The position numbers and the translations under genes were made by a program. Below, piece by piece: positions 35,621 through 43,807 of a DNA stretch of 64,000 nt; the first letter of the stretch is position 1; each line of letters opens with the position of its first letter. The notes beneath the pieces were generated by a model. The model searched no databases. It saw only the letters and a list, made by a program, of their open reading frames with translations, and was not told where the DNA came from. Origin of the DNA: Mycolicibacterium chitae. Lineage in GTDB: Bacteria; Actinomycetota; Actinomycetes; Mycobacteriales; Mycobacteriaceae. The stretch is from positions 3,720,001 to 3,784,000 of the forward strand of contig NZ_LR134355.1 in NCBI RefSeq assembly GCF_900637205.1, in the 5' to 3' direction.

Positions 35621-36382
35621 TCACGTCAGCCGCCAACGCAACACCGGCCACCCCTCCGGCGACCAGGGGGGCTCGATTTCTGCACGCACGCCTTGACCGA
35701 TCTTGGGGTCAACTCCGTCGGCGTCGAGTAGCACTCCGAGCAAGCGCCGATTGCCGGCCTGCGGCAACTCGGCCACCACCGTGACGAAGGGCAGGTGGCC
35801 CGAGAATTCCGGTGTGAACGGCTGCCAGGTCCTAGTCCACGAGTAGATGGTGCCGGTTGGTTCCACTGGGGTCCAGGTGAGCGCGAAGCGGTGACAACGC
35901 GGGCAAATGGGCCGCGGCGGCCAGACGAAGTTCTCGCATCCCTCGCATTGCGGCACGCGTAACTCGCCCACGCGCAGGCCTTCCCAGAACGGGGTATCCA
36001 AGCCGTCCTCGGCCGGCCCGGTATCGGCCATCTGCGGCGGTGTGTCCGGCAGATTTCGCACCTCGGTGACAACCCAGCCCTTGGGGATCTCGATCCACCG
36101 GGCGCGCAGGACGGTGCCAGTCCCATCGGCCGCCATGTACCGGGTCACCGCCGCGACGATGCCGTTGCCCTCAGGGGCGATGTTCAGAAGTTCCGAGGAA
36201 ACCAGGTTCGGCGGAAGTTTGGCCATGCGAATCAGCTGTCCGATGCGGTCCGGCCGGAAATCGTCCAGCACGGTTCGGTTATCGCCCTCGACCGTGGCGC
36301 GACTGTGCTCGCGAACCAGTCGGACGAGATCGTGTGGGACTCCGTCCGCGACGGTCCCCGGCTTCACATCTAGGTCTGTCAT
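35621..36382 (-). CDS. NTF2-like/DUF35 (Zn-ribbon OB-fold) fusion protein
   Basis: 253 residues in two parts. Residues ~12-105 look like an NTF2/SnoaL-type cone (VREHSRATVEGDNRTVLDDF, RARWIEIPKGWVVTEVRN). Residues ~130-253 are DUF35: a Zn ribbon with CEGC...CPRC followed by an OB-fold. In ChsH2 the DUF35 domain carries a MaoC-like N-terminal domain instead. ATG 36382 follows GGGAG; a longer start 24 codons upstream exists. It is 46 bp before the thiolase-like gene and probably its partner. Confidence 0.83.
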   Translation of the reverse strand: MTDLDVKPGTVADGVPHDLVRLVREHSRATVEGDNRTVLDDFRPDRIGQLIRMAKLPPNLVSSELLNIAPEGNGIVAAVTRYMAADGTGTVLRARWIEIPKGWVVTEVRNLPDTPPQMADTGPAEDGLDTPFWEGLRVGELRVPQCEGCENFVWPPRPICPRCHRFALTWTPVEPTGTIYSWTRTWQPFTPEFSGHLPFVTVVAELPQAGNRRLLGVLLDADGVDPKIGQGVRAEIEPPWSPEGWPVLRWRLT

Positions 36383-36541
36383 CGCATCTCCCGGTGTGTT
36401 AGCGGTTGCCACCAAACACTTCGTCAATACGGGTGGGAGCAGCGCCAGACGCACCGGTGGCCCTCGCCCGCAACCCGCCGCCTCGACCCTTCCAGGTCCG
36501 CTGCTGGGCGGGACCTGTTGTCAAGGTGGCGTCTGGCTGCA

Positions 36542-36558
36542 ATCTAACTACTGAAGGT
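36542..36558. promoter_or_regulatory. Island operator, site 9 (DUF35-thiolase operon)
   Basis: ATCTAACTACTGAAGGT, 159 bp before the NTF2-DUF35 start at 36382. Weaker inner symmetry than the other sites. Confidence 0.6.
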
Positions 36559-36710
36559 TATCGGGTCAAGCGTTGACCCCGCCGAAACACCGCCGGCCCC
36601 ACCGTGAAAGGCGACAGATCACGGCTATTCACTGGACGTTCGCCCGCCGTCCTGCGCCGAACGGCCGGGCCGCCGAAGATCAGTCCGCACTCAAGCGTGG
36701 ACGGATCTTT

Positions 36711-36727
36711 ATCTAATGGCGTAAGGT
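36711..36727. promoter_or_regulatory. Island operator, site 10 (oxygenase-reductase gene)
   Basis: ATCTAATGGCGTAAGGT, only 6 bp before the ATG at 36734. The transcript must then be leaderless or nearly so, or translation starts at the ATG at 36749. Confidence 0.65.
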
Positions 36728-36733
36728 TACAAG

Positions 36734-37684
36734 ATGGGCGAAACCGAGATGGACACCACGATTGCCCGGCGGGAGGAACTCTCGGACGGGGTCGTGCGGA
36801 TCACGCTGAAGCGTGGCGATGACCGGCGTTTCCCGACGTGGCTCCCGGGGGCTCACGTCGATCTGGTGCTGGAAGCCGATCTCGTCCGTCAGTACTCGCT
36901 GTGTAGCGACCCAGAAGACCGCTCGACCCTCGAAGTCGCGGTCCTCCGCGAACCGTGCAGCCGAGGCGGATCAGCGTATGTACACGACAAGTTGCTCCCC
37001 GGCGATTCCGTCCGGATTCGCGGGCCCCGCAATCACTTTCCACTGATTGACGCTGCCGAATACCTCTTCATAGCCGGCGGTATCGGCATCACTCCGATCC
37101 TGCCGATGGTGCGCGGGATTGCGCAGTCCGAGAAGCCGTGGCGGTTGTTCTACGGCGGCCGTTCGCGTACGTCAATGCCGTTCCTGGCGGATCTCATCGA
37201 CCGTCATGGCGACCACGTGGACATCCGAGCGCAGGACGAAGCCGGACTACTCGACCTCGATACTGCGTTGGGCGCCCCCCGAGAAGGCGTGGCCATCTAC
37301 TGCTGCGGACCGGAGGGGCTGCTAAAGGCCGTGGAGGAGCGCTGCCGACTATGGCCCCCGGGAGCCCTGCATGTGGAGCGGTTCGCGCCCAAGGTCGCGG
37401 ACCCCGCCGCCCGCGCCGCGTCGTTCCAGCTCGAGTTGGCGCGCTCGGGGCAAACCCTCACGGTGCCGGCGAACCGGACCATTGTCGACGTCATGGACGA
37501 AGCGGGTATCACCGTGCCGGTCTCATGCCGGGAAGGCACCTGCGGAACCTGTGAAACCGCCGTATTGGCTGGCGCTCCGGACCATCGCGACTCGATCTTG
37601 ACAGAGGACGAGCGCGCGGCCAACGACGTGATGTTCGTCTGCGTATCGCGCAGTAACACCGACGTGCTGCGGATCGACCGCTGA
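36734..37684 (+). CDS. Oxygenase reductase, FMN/NAD type with C-terminal 2Fe-2S ferredoxin (phthalate-dioxygenase-reductase-like)
   Basis: 316 residues: a flavin-binding barrel (RQYSLCSDPED), a nucleotide-binding domain (LFIAGGIGITPILPMV, YCCGPEGLL) and a C-terminal plant-type 2Fe-2S domain (CREGTCGTCETAVL with a last Cys in MFVCVSRS). This order matches the phthalate dioxygenase reductase/vanillate demethylase reductase group, which feeds electrons from NADH to an oxygenase. No Rieske oxygenase is present in the window, so it may serve a P450 or an enzyme encoded elsewhere. The alternative start at 36749 is possible. Confidence 0.88.
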   Translation: MGETEMDTTIARREELSDGVVRITLKRGDDRRFPTWLPGAHVDLVLEADLVRQYSLCSDPEDRSTLEVAVLREPCSRGGSAYVHDKLLPGDSVRIRGPRNHFPLIDAAEYLFIAGGIGITPILPMVRGIAQSEKPWRLFYGGRSRTSMPFLADLIDRHGDHVDIRAQDEAGLLDLDTALGAPREGVAIYCCGPEGLLKAVEERCRLWPPGALHVERFAPKVADPAARAASFQLELARSGQTLTVPANRTIVDVMDEAGITVPVSCREGTCGTCETAVLAGAPDHRDSILTEDERAANDVMFVCVSRSNTDVLRIDR

Positions 37685-37685
37685 C

Positions 37686-38111
37686 TCAGACGGTGCACTC
37701 GGTGGCCGCGACCTGGGTGGCGATCACGCAGGCCGAGGCGTTGGACAGCTTCCAGTCGCCGTCCTGCTGCACCCAGTAGATGTCGTGCGTGCGGGTTCCC
37801 ATGACCGGCACCGTCACCGCCAGCTGGGCGTCCACCCGGTCGCCATTGACGGTCGGGTTCTGCACCCGCCAGTCGAACAGCGCCGAGTAGCGGTTCATCT
37901 GGTTGGCGATGTTGTTGGCAGTCGGCACGGCGGCCTGCCCACCCTGCAGCTTGGCGGCACGCTCGGCGTCGGAGGCCCCGGTGTTGAGGACCACCTGCAG
38001 ATCCGAGGTCAGCTGATCGGCGCTCGGCGCGCCCGGGTCGGCCGCGGCCAGCCCGGCTCCGCCGAAGGCGCCCGCGCCCAAGATCGCCATCGCCGCAATT
38101 GCCGCACGCAT
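37686..38111 (-). CDS. Secreted MTB12-like protein
   Basis: 141 residues with a signal peptide ending near LAAA-D. The mature part resembles the mycobacterial low-molecular-weight antigen MTB12 family (PSADQLTSDLQVVL at the start, QQDGDWKLSNASAC near the end). Three starts lie close together (GTG 38120, GTG 38114, ATG 38111); ATG is chosen, but GAGAGG upstream fits the GTGs as well. Its stop is one base from the convergent reductase stop. Exported; function unknown. Confidence 0.75.
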   Translation of the reverse strand: MRAAIAAMAILGAGAFGGAGLAAADPGAPSADQLTSDLQVVLNTGASDAERAAKLQGGQAAVPTANNIANQMNRYSALFDWRVQNPTVNGDRVDAQLAVTVPVMGTRTHDIYWVQQDGDWKLSNASACVIATQVAATECTV

Positions 38112-38215
38112 CACGTCCACACACCTCTCGCCTGGTCAGGTCCGGGCTCACCCAAGCACCTCGGGGTCCGCGCGGCAAGACCTACGTGCCGTCGTCGGCC
38201 GCCGGGTGGGGTGGG

Positions 38216-39325
38216 TCAGGGCAGCGCCAGACGGACGATCTTGCGCACCACCGAGGCGAACTGCTTGGGCAGCGAGCCGGAGTTGTACGGGATCCCGTAG
38301 CGCCGGCAGATGTCGCGGACCTCGCCGGAGATCTCGGCGTAGCGGTGCGCGGGGAGGTCCGGGAACAGGTGATGCTCGATCTGGAAGGACAGGTTGCCGC
38401 TGAGGATGTGGAACAGCTTGCCGCCGGTCAGGTTCGCCGAGCCGAGGATCTGCCGGAAGTACCACTGCCCACGCGTCTCGGCCTTGGTCTCCTCGATGGA
38501 GAACTCCTGGGTGCCGGCCGGGAAGTGCCCGCAGAAGATGATCATGAACGCCCAGACGTTGCGCATCAGGTTGGCCGTCAGGTTGCCGGCGAAGACGAAC
38601 GGCGCGAACGGGCCGGCCAGCAGCGGGAAGGCCACATAGTCCTTCAGCGTCTGCTTCTTGGTCTTGCGCCAGATCTCCTTGAGCACTTCACGTTTGTCGC
38701 CGACGGAGATCTCCCCGGCACGGATGCGCTCGGTCTCCATCTCGTGCAGCGCCACGCCGTACTGGAACAGCACCATCAGCAGGAACGCGTAGACCGGGTT
38801 GCCCAGGTAGTAGGGACTCCACTTCTGGTCCTTGCTCATCCGCAGGATGCCGTAGCCGATGTCGCGGTCCATGTCGACGATGTTGGTGTAGGTGTGGTGC
38901 ATGTAGTTGTGCGAGTGCCGCCAGTGCTCGGCGGGGCAGGCGGTGTCCCACTCGAAGACGCGGCCCTGCAGCGCCGGATCGCCCATCCAGTCGTACTGGC
39001 CGTGCATGACGTTGTGGCCGATCTCCATGTTGTCGATGATCTTGCTCAGGCCGAGCAGCGCCGTGGCGACGGGCCACAGCGGCGGCAGGTACAGCAGTGC
39101 GCGGCCGCCGATCTCGAGTCCGCGCTGGGCCTTGACCATGCGGCGGATGTAGTCGGCGTCGCGCTCGCCGAGGTCGGCGATCACGCGTTCCTTGATGGCG
39201 TCGAGTTCGGCGCCGAAGGCCTCGACCTGTTCGGCGCTCATGCGCACGGTCGTGCCGTCGACGGTCTTCTCGAGAGTGCGTTCGACGGGGGTGGGTTCGA
39301 CGGGGGTGGTCAGGGCGATGGTCAT
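38216..39325 (-). CDS. desA3: Membrane acyl-CoA desaturase, DesA3-like
   Basis: 369 residues with the three His boxes of membrane desaturases: HNVMHGQYDW, HSHNYMHHTYTN (HxxHH) and QIEHHLFPDLPAHR, plus hydrophobic stretches between them. In mycobacteria DesA3 (Rv3229c) is the stearoyl-CoA delta-9 desaturase making oleate for membrane lipids and uses a dedicated NADPH reductase (Rv3230c), whose homologue lies directly upstream. The di-iron site appears intact. Confidence 0.93.
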   Translation of the reverse strand: MTIALTTPVEPTPVERTLEKTVDGTTVRMSAEQVEAFGAELDAIKERVIADLGERDADYIRRMVKAQRGLEIGGRALLYLPPLWPVATALLGLSKIIDNMEIGHNVMHGQYDWMGDPALQGRVFEWDTACPAEHWRHSHNYMHHTYTNIVDMDRDIGYGILRMSKDQKWSPYYLGNPVYAFLLMVLFQYGVALHEMETERIRAGEISVGDKREVLKEIWRKTKKQTLKDYVAFPLLAGPFAPFVFAGNLTANLMRNVWAFMIIFCGHFPAGTQEFSIEETKAETRGQWYFRQILGSANLTGGKLFHILSGNLSFQIEHHLFPDLPAHRYAEISGEVRDICRRYGIPYNSGSLPKQFASVVRKIVRLALP

Positions 39326-39340
39326 GATGAGCCTCCTTGC

Positions 39341-39388
39341 TCAGAGCGCGATGTGTTCAGAGTGCGATGTACTCAGAGCGCGATGTCG
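39341..39388. repeat. Three tandem 16-bp repeats at the reductase 3' end
   Basis: Copies start at 39341, 39357 and 39373 and share TCAGAG(C/T)GCGATGT. The third copy encodes the last codons and stop of the reductase; the other two fill the gap to desA3. The 16-bp period does not keep frame, so the two extra copies are non-coding. Confidence 0.8.
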
Positions 39389-40446
39389 ACGTCGCCGACG
39401 GGAACCGAGACGCAGATCCGCACGTCCTCGTCGTCGGCGGTGGACACCGCGCCGGTGGTCAGGTTCTTCACCGCGCCGCGGGTCTTGCGGCGGGTGCAGG
39501 TGTTGCAGATGCCCATCCGGCATCCGCTCTGCGGCTGCAGTCCGGCGTCCTCGGCCTGTTGCAGCAGCGGGCGGCCGTCGTCGTCGACGGAGACGGCGCT
39601 GTCGGTGAACGACACCCGGCCGCCGGAGGCCTCCGCGGGGACGGCGAAGACCGGCGGCACGAAGCTTTCCGAGCGGGCCGACGGGTGGTGGGCACGGACC
39701 GCGTCGACCAGGCCCTGCGGTCCGCAGACGTACACCGCATCGGGGTCGGCCATGGCGGCGTCCAGGTGTCCGGCGTCGAGACGACCGACCAGGTCGCCTC
39801 CCTCGACGCGCGTGTAACCCAACAGCACCCGGACATCGCCCATCGCCGCCAGTTCGCGGGCGTAGCTGACGTCCTCGGGGCCGCGGGCGTAGTGCACGAA
39901 CGCGATGTCGGTCGCGGTGCCCCGGGCCCGCAGCGTCCGCAGCATCGAGAGCACCGGCGTGATGCCACTGCCGCCCGAGACCAGCAGGACCCGCTGGGCG
40001 GCGGGGTCCAGGGTGAAGTCGCCGGCCGGGGCGCCCAGGCCCACGACCAGGCCCGCCCGTGCGTGGTCGTAGAGGTACGAGGACACCAATCCGCCCTCGT
40101 GGCGGCCCATCGTGAGTTCGATCAGCCCGGCGTTCTCGCCGTTGGCCGGCGAGTAGCACCGGGTGTGGCGTCGGCCGTCGATCTCGACAGTGAGGTTGAT
40201 GTGCTGGCCGGCCCGGAATCCGGCGAACATCCGTTCGCCCAACCGGTTCGGTTCCAGCGTCAGGGTGACACTGCGGGAGGTCTGCCGCCGCACCGCCAGC
40301 ACCGTGGCCCTGGCCTCGCGATTCGTCCAGGCCGGGTCCACGAGCTCGGTGTAGCTGTCCACGCCGTGCGGCCCGGTCAGCACGCTCATCAGCGGCGATC
40401 GCAGCAGCTTGTCCCGCAGTCGGGGCTTACGTGTTTCGGTGAACAT
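39373..40446 (-). CDS. Ferredoxin reductase partner of DesA3 (Rv3230c-like)
   Basis: About 357 residues: flavin barrel (RCYSPANGENAG), NAD(P)-binding domain (LLVSGGSGITPVLSML, VYVCGPQGLVDAV) and a C-terminal 2Fe-2S domain (CRMGICNTCTRRK and ICVSVP). It supplies electrons from NADPH to the desaturase encoded downstream. Start uncertain: ATG 40446 gives the usual N-terminus; a TTG at 40482 lies closer to the TetR operator. Divergent from the TetR gene. Confidence 0.9.
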   Translation of the reverse strand: MFTETRKPRLRDKLLRSPLMSVLTGPHGVDSYTELVDPAWTNREARATVLAVRRQTSRSVTLTLEPNRLGERMFAGFRAGQHINLTVEIDGRRHTRCYSPANGENAGLIELTMGRHEGGLVSSYLYDHARAGLVVGLGAPAGDFTLDPAAQRVLLVSGGSGITPVLSMLRTLRARGTATDIAFVHYARGPEDVSYARELAAMGDVRVLLGYTRVEGGDLVGRLDAGHLDAAMADPDAVYVCGPQGLVDAVRAHHPSARSESFVPPVFAVPAEASGGRVSFTDSAVSVDDDGRPLLQQAEDAGLQPQSGCRMGICNTCTRRKTRGAVKNLTTGAVSTADDEDVRICVSVPVGDVDIAL

Positions 40447-40508
40447 GTGTACACCGTGCGGCAGTCGACGGCCTCCCGTCAATGAAAAATCAACCCACTG
40501 TGGTAGGT

Positions 40509-40523
40509 TTCACATTCAGTGAA
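40509..40523. promoter_or_regulatory. Operator TTCAC-N5-GTGAA at the desaturase regulator
   Basis: TTCACATTCAGTGAA, a 5-bp perfect inverted repeat. Its right arm contains the GTG start of the TetR gene (40519), and it lies 62 bp before the reductase ATG on the other strand. The likely target is the TetR protein itself, controlling both directions. Confidence 0.68.
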
Positions 40524-41205
40524 CAGTCGTACTCCCAAATCACATACGTCGCGGTCCGGGCGCTCCCGCGGGTCGCGATCCCGCGACGTCGTCTCCCGGA
40601 TCGAGCGCAAGGAGGCCACCCGGCGCGCCATCGTCGACGCGGCGCTCAAACTGCTCGCCGAGGACAGCTTCAGCGCGCTGAGCCTGCGCGAGGTCGCCCG
40701 GGAGGCCGGCATCGCCCCGACGGCGTTCTACCGGCACTTCGACTCCATGGAGGCCCTGGGCCTGGTCCTCATCGACGAGTCCTTCCGCACCCTGCGCGAC
40801 ATGCTGCGCGGGGCGCGCGCCGGCAAGCTGGACCCGACCCGCACCATCGACTCGTCGGTGGACATCGTGATCAGCGGCATCACCGAACGCCCCGAGCACT
40901 GGCGGTTCATCACCCGCGAGCGCTCCAGCGGGGTCGCGGTGCTGCGCTACGCGATCCGCACCGAGATCCGGTTGATCACCTCGGAGTTGGCCATCGACCT
41001 GGCCCGCTTCCCCGGCCTGTCGGAGTGGAGCAGCGAGGATCTCAACATCCTGGCGATGCTGTTCGTCAACGCGATGATCTCCATCGCCGAGGTTCTGGAG
41101 GACACCTCCGATCCCGCGGCCATCGAGGAGATCCGGCGCACCGCCATCCGGCAGTTGCGGATGATCACCGTGGGCGTGATCGGATGGCGCGCGGGCGGCG
41201 AGTGA
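40519..41205 (+). CDS. TetR-family regulator of the desaturase operon (FabR/DesT-like)
   Basis: 228 residues. A basic N-terminus of ~30 residues precedes the HTH (SLREVAREAGIAPTAFYRHF) and the helical domain (MEALGLVLIDESFRTLR), closely resembling the FabR/DesT group that senses acyl-CoA saturation and controls desaturases. DesT of Pseudomonas is likewise adjacent to a desaturase and its reductase. The GTG start lies inside the operator, suggesting a leaderless or near-leaderless transcript. Its stop is directly adjacent to the convergent pseudouridine synthase stop. Confidence 0.88.
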   Translation: MNSRTPKSHTSRSGRSRGSRSRDVVSRIERKEATRRAIVDAALKLLAEDSFSALSLREVAREAGIAPTAFYRHFDSMEALGLVLIDESFRTLRDMLRGARAGKLDPTRTIDSSVDIVISGITERPEHWRFITRERSSGVAVLRYAIRTEIRLITSELAIDLARFPGLSEWSSEDLNILAMLFVNAMISIAEVLEDTSDPAAIEEIRRTAIRQLRMITVGVIGWRAGGE

Positions 41206-42039
41206 TCACGGCCGCCGTTCGGTGACGAAACGGCGGACCTGGCCGGTGAGTGGATCCTCGAATTCCAACGACTGCGCCACCAGCCGCAGCGGTGTCGAGA
41301 AGTCCCCGGGCGCAACGTCTTCGATGTTCGGGTACAACGGATCGCCGGCGATCGGCACCCCGAGCGAGGCCATGTGCACCCGCAGCTGATGCGTCCGCCC
41401 GGTCCGCGGGGTCAGTAGGTAGGTGTCGGTGCCGACGGTTTCGACGAGGGTTTCGGCGTTCGGCTCGCCGGGTTCGACGACGGCCTGCAATTCCCCGCGG
41501 CGCTTGACGATCCGGTCGCGGATCACCGTCGGCAGGGGCCGCCGCGGAATGCCGTGCGCCACCGCGAGGTAACGCTTGCGCACCGCGCCGCGGGCGAACA
41601 TCGTCTGGTATGCGCCGCGGACCTCGCGGCGCGCGGTGAACAGCAGCACGCCGGCGGTCAGCCGGTCCAGGCGGTGCGCCGGGCTGAGTTCGTCGAGGCC
41701 CAGCTCCCGACGCAGCCGCACCAGCGCGGTCTGCGCGACGTGCGCCCCGCGCGGCATGGTCGCCAGGAAGTGCGGCTTGTCCACCACCACGATGTCGTTG
41801 TCGCGGTGCAGGATCGGGATGTCGAACGGGACCTCGACCTCCTCGGGCAGATCCCGGTACAGGTAGACGTGCGAATTGGGCGGCAGCACCGTGCCGGGAG
41901 TGACGACACTGCCGTCGGCGGCGCGCACTTCGCCGGCGAGCACCTTGGCCGCGGCGGCCTCGCCGAACCGGTCGGCCAACTCCACCAGCACGGCGCCGCC
42001 GCGCAGCCGCACGCGGGCCGGCCCCAGACCGTCCCGCAC
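41206..42039 (-). CDS. RluA-family pseudouridine synthase (Rv3300c-like)
   Basis: 277 residues or slightly more. AHRLDRLTAGVLLF is the RluA-family catalytic motif with the active Asp; later come RTGRTHQLRVHMASLG and IAGDPLYP. It isomerises uridine to pseudouridine in rRNA or tRNA. No ATG is available: GTG 42039 is given, while CTG 42045 or ATT 42072 (overlapping the glpD stop) would add a few residues. Close spacing suggests co-transcription with glpD. Confidence 0.88.
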   Translation of the reverse strand: MRDGLGPARVRLRGGAVLVELADRFGEAAAAKVLAGEVRAADGSVVTPGTVLPPNSHVYLYRDLPEEVEVPFDIPILHRDNDIVVVDKPHFLATMPRGAHVAQTALVRLRRELGLDELSPAHRLDRLTAGVLLFTARREVRGAYQTMFARGAVRKRYLAVAHGIPRRPLPTVIRDRIVKRRGELQAVVEPGEPNAETLVETVGTDTYLLTPRTGRTHQLRVHMASLGVPIAGDPLYPNIEDVAPGDFSTPLRLVAQSLEFEDPLTGQVRRFVTERRP

Positions 42040-42067
42040 GGGCAGCGGCGCGGGATTGCGCCGGCGG

Positions 42068-43807
42068 CTAATTGAGCGGTACCGGTTCGAGGATCTCGGC
42101 GCGCGCCTCCGGGGCCGAGGCCCGCAGCGCGTCGGCCGACTCGTCGTCGGGTTGCGCCTGCGATTGCACCTCGGCCTCGACCCGCGCGATGTAGGTCGCC
42201 ACCTCGCGCTCCACGTCGGCCTCGGTCCAGCCCAGATACGGCGCCACCACCTCGGCGACCTCGCGCGCGCAATCCACGCCGCGGTGCGGATATTCGATGG
42301 AGATCCGCATCCGCCGGGCCAGGATGTCCTCGAGGTGCAGCGCCCCCTCGGCGGCGGCCGCATAGGCCGCCTCGACCTTGAGGTACACCGGCGCCTCGGC
42401 CAGCGGCTCCAACAGTTCCCGGTCCTCGGCCGCGAGCGCGAGCACCTCGTCGATCAGGGCGCCGTAGCGGTCCAGCAGGTGACGAATCCGGTACGGGTGC
42501 AGGCCGTTTCGCTGCCCGACGTGTTCGGTCTGGTTGATCAGCGCGAAGTAGCCGTCGGCGCCGACCAGCGGCACCTTCTCGGTGATCGACGGCGCCACCC
42601 GGGTGGGGACGAATTCGGCGGCCGCGTCGATCGCGTCGGCGGCCATCACCCGGTAGGTGGTGTACTTGCCGCCGGCGATCGCCACCAGCCCGGGCGCGGG
42701 TACCGCCACGGCGTGTTCGCGGGACAGCTTGGAGGTGTCGTCGCTCTCGCCGGCCAGCAGCGGCCGCAGCCCCGCGTAGACGCCGTCGATGTCGTCGTGG
42801 CTCAGCGGGGTCGCCAGCACGGTGTTGACGTGGTCCAGGATGTAGTCGATGTCGGCCTTGGTGGCCGCCGGGTGCGCGAGATCCAGATTCCAGTCGGTGT
42901 CGGTGGTCCCGATGATCCAGTGTGTCCCCCACGGGATCACGAACAGCACCGATTTCTCGGTGCGCAGGATGATGGCGACCTCGCTGACGATGCGGTCCCG
43001 CGGGACCACGATGTGCACCCCCTTGGAGGCGCGCACCCGAAAACGGCCGCGCTGCTTGGACAACGCCTGGATCTCGTCGGTCCACACCCCGGTGGCGTTG
43101 ACCACGACGTGGCCGTGCACCTCGGTGACCGATCCGTCCTCGGAGTCGCGGATGCGCACCCCGATGACGCGATCGCCCTCCCGCAGCAGCGCCACCACCT
43201 GCGTCGAGGTCCGCACCACCGCCCCGTAGTGGGCCGCGGTGCGGGCCACCGTCATGGTGTGGCGGGCGTCGTCGACCACGGTGTCGTAGTAGCGGATGCC
43301 GCCGATCAGCGAGCTGCGCTTGAGCCCGGGCGCCAGCCGCAGCGCGCCCGACTTCGTCAGATGCTTCTGTGCGGGAACGGATTTCGCGCCGCCGAGCTGG
43401 TCGTAGAGGAAGATGCCCGCCGCGACGTACGGCCTTTCCCACCAGCGGTTGGTCAGCGGGAACAGGAACGGCAGCGGCTTGACCAGATGCGGGGCCAGCG
43501 TCGTCAGCGACAGTTCGCGCTCGTAGAGCGCCTCGCGCACCAGCCCGAATTCGAGTTGCTCGAGGTAGCGCAGCCCGCCGTGGAACATCTTCGAGGATCG
43601 GCTCGAGGTTCCCGAGGCGAAGTCGCGCGCCTCGACCAGCGCGACCCGCAGGCCGCGGGTGGCCGCATCCAGCGCGGCCCCGGCGCCCACCACGCCGCCG
43701 CCGATGACGACGACGTCGAATTGCTCGGCGCCCAGGCGTTCCCACGCCTTGGCGCGCTGGGCGGGGTTGATCGCGGCGGCCGTCTCCGGCCCGGCTGCGT
43801 CGTTCAC
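42068..43807 (-). CDS. glpD: FAD-dependent glycerol-3-phosphate dehydrogenase
   Basis: 579 residues: FAD-binding VVVIGGGVVGAGAALDAATR near the N-terminus, TSSRSSKMFHGGLRYLE (typical for GlpD) and a C-terminal helical domain. It oxidises glycerol-3-phosphate to dihydroxyacetone phosphate and passes electrons to quinone at the membrane. GTG 43807 is preceded by AGGAG; the open frame continues hundreds of codons upstream but into lpdA. It matches GlpD2 in position; the phoY1 gene that I recall next to glpD2 in M. tuberculosis is absent here. Confidence 0.94.
   Translation of the reverse strand: MNDAAGPETAAAINPAQRAKAWERLGAEQFDVVVIGGGVVGAGAALDAATRGLRVALVEARDFASGTSSRSSKMFHGGLRYLEQLEFGLVREALYERELSLTTLAPHLVKPLPFLFPLTNRWWERPYVAAGIFLYDQLGGAKSVPAQKHLTKSGALRLAPGLKRSSLIGGIRYYDTVVDDARHTMTVARTAAHYGAVVRTSTQVVALLREGDRVIGVRIRDSEDGSVTEVHGHVVVNATGVWTDEIQALSKQRGRFRVRASKGVHIVVPRDRIVSEVAIILRTEKSVLFVIPWGTHWIIGTTDTDWNLDLAHPAATKADIDYILDHVNTVLATPLSHDDIDGVYAGLRPLLAGESDDTSKLSREHAVAVPAPGLVAIAGGKYTTYRVMAADAIDAAAEFVPTRVAPSITEKVPLVGADGYFALINQTEHVGQRNGLHPYRIRHLLDRYGALIDEVLALAAEDRELLEPLAEAPVYLKVEAAYAAAAEGALHLEDILARRMRISIEYPHRGVDCAREVAEVVAPYLGWTEADVEREVATYIARVEAEVQSQAQPDDESADALRASAPEARAEILEPVPLN

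Larger units (their letters stand above)
36383..36733. other. Divergent intergenic region with two island operators
   Basis: 351 bp between the NTF2-DUF35 gene (minus) and the reductase gene (plus). It holds operator sites 9 and 10, 153 bp apart, one near each promoter. The rest is GC-rich; no gene or RNA recognised. Confidence 0.6.

Noticed and set aside
36383..36454. A 24-codon N-terminal extension of the NTF2-DUF35 protein
   Set aside because: The extension has no ribosome site and no domain similarity; ATG 36382 follows GGGAG. It remains possible in principle.
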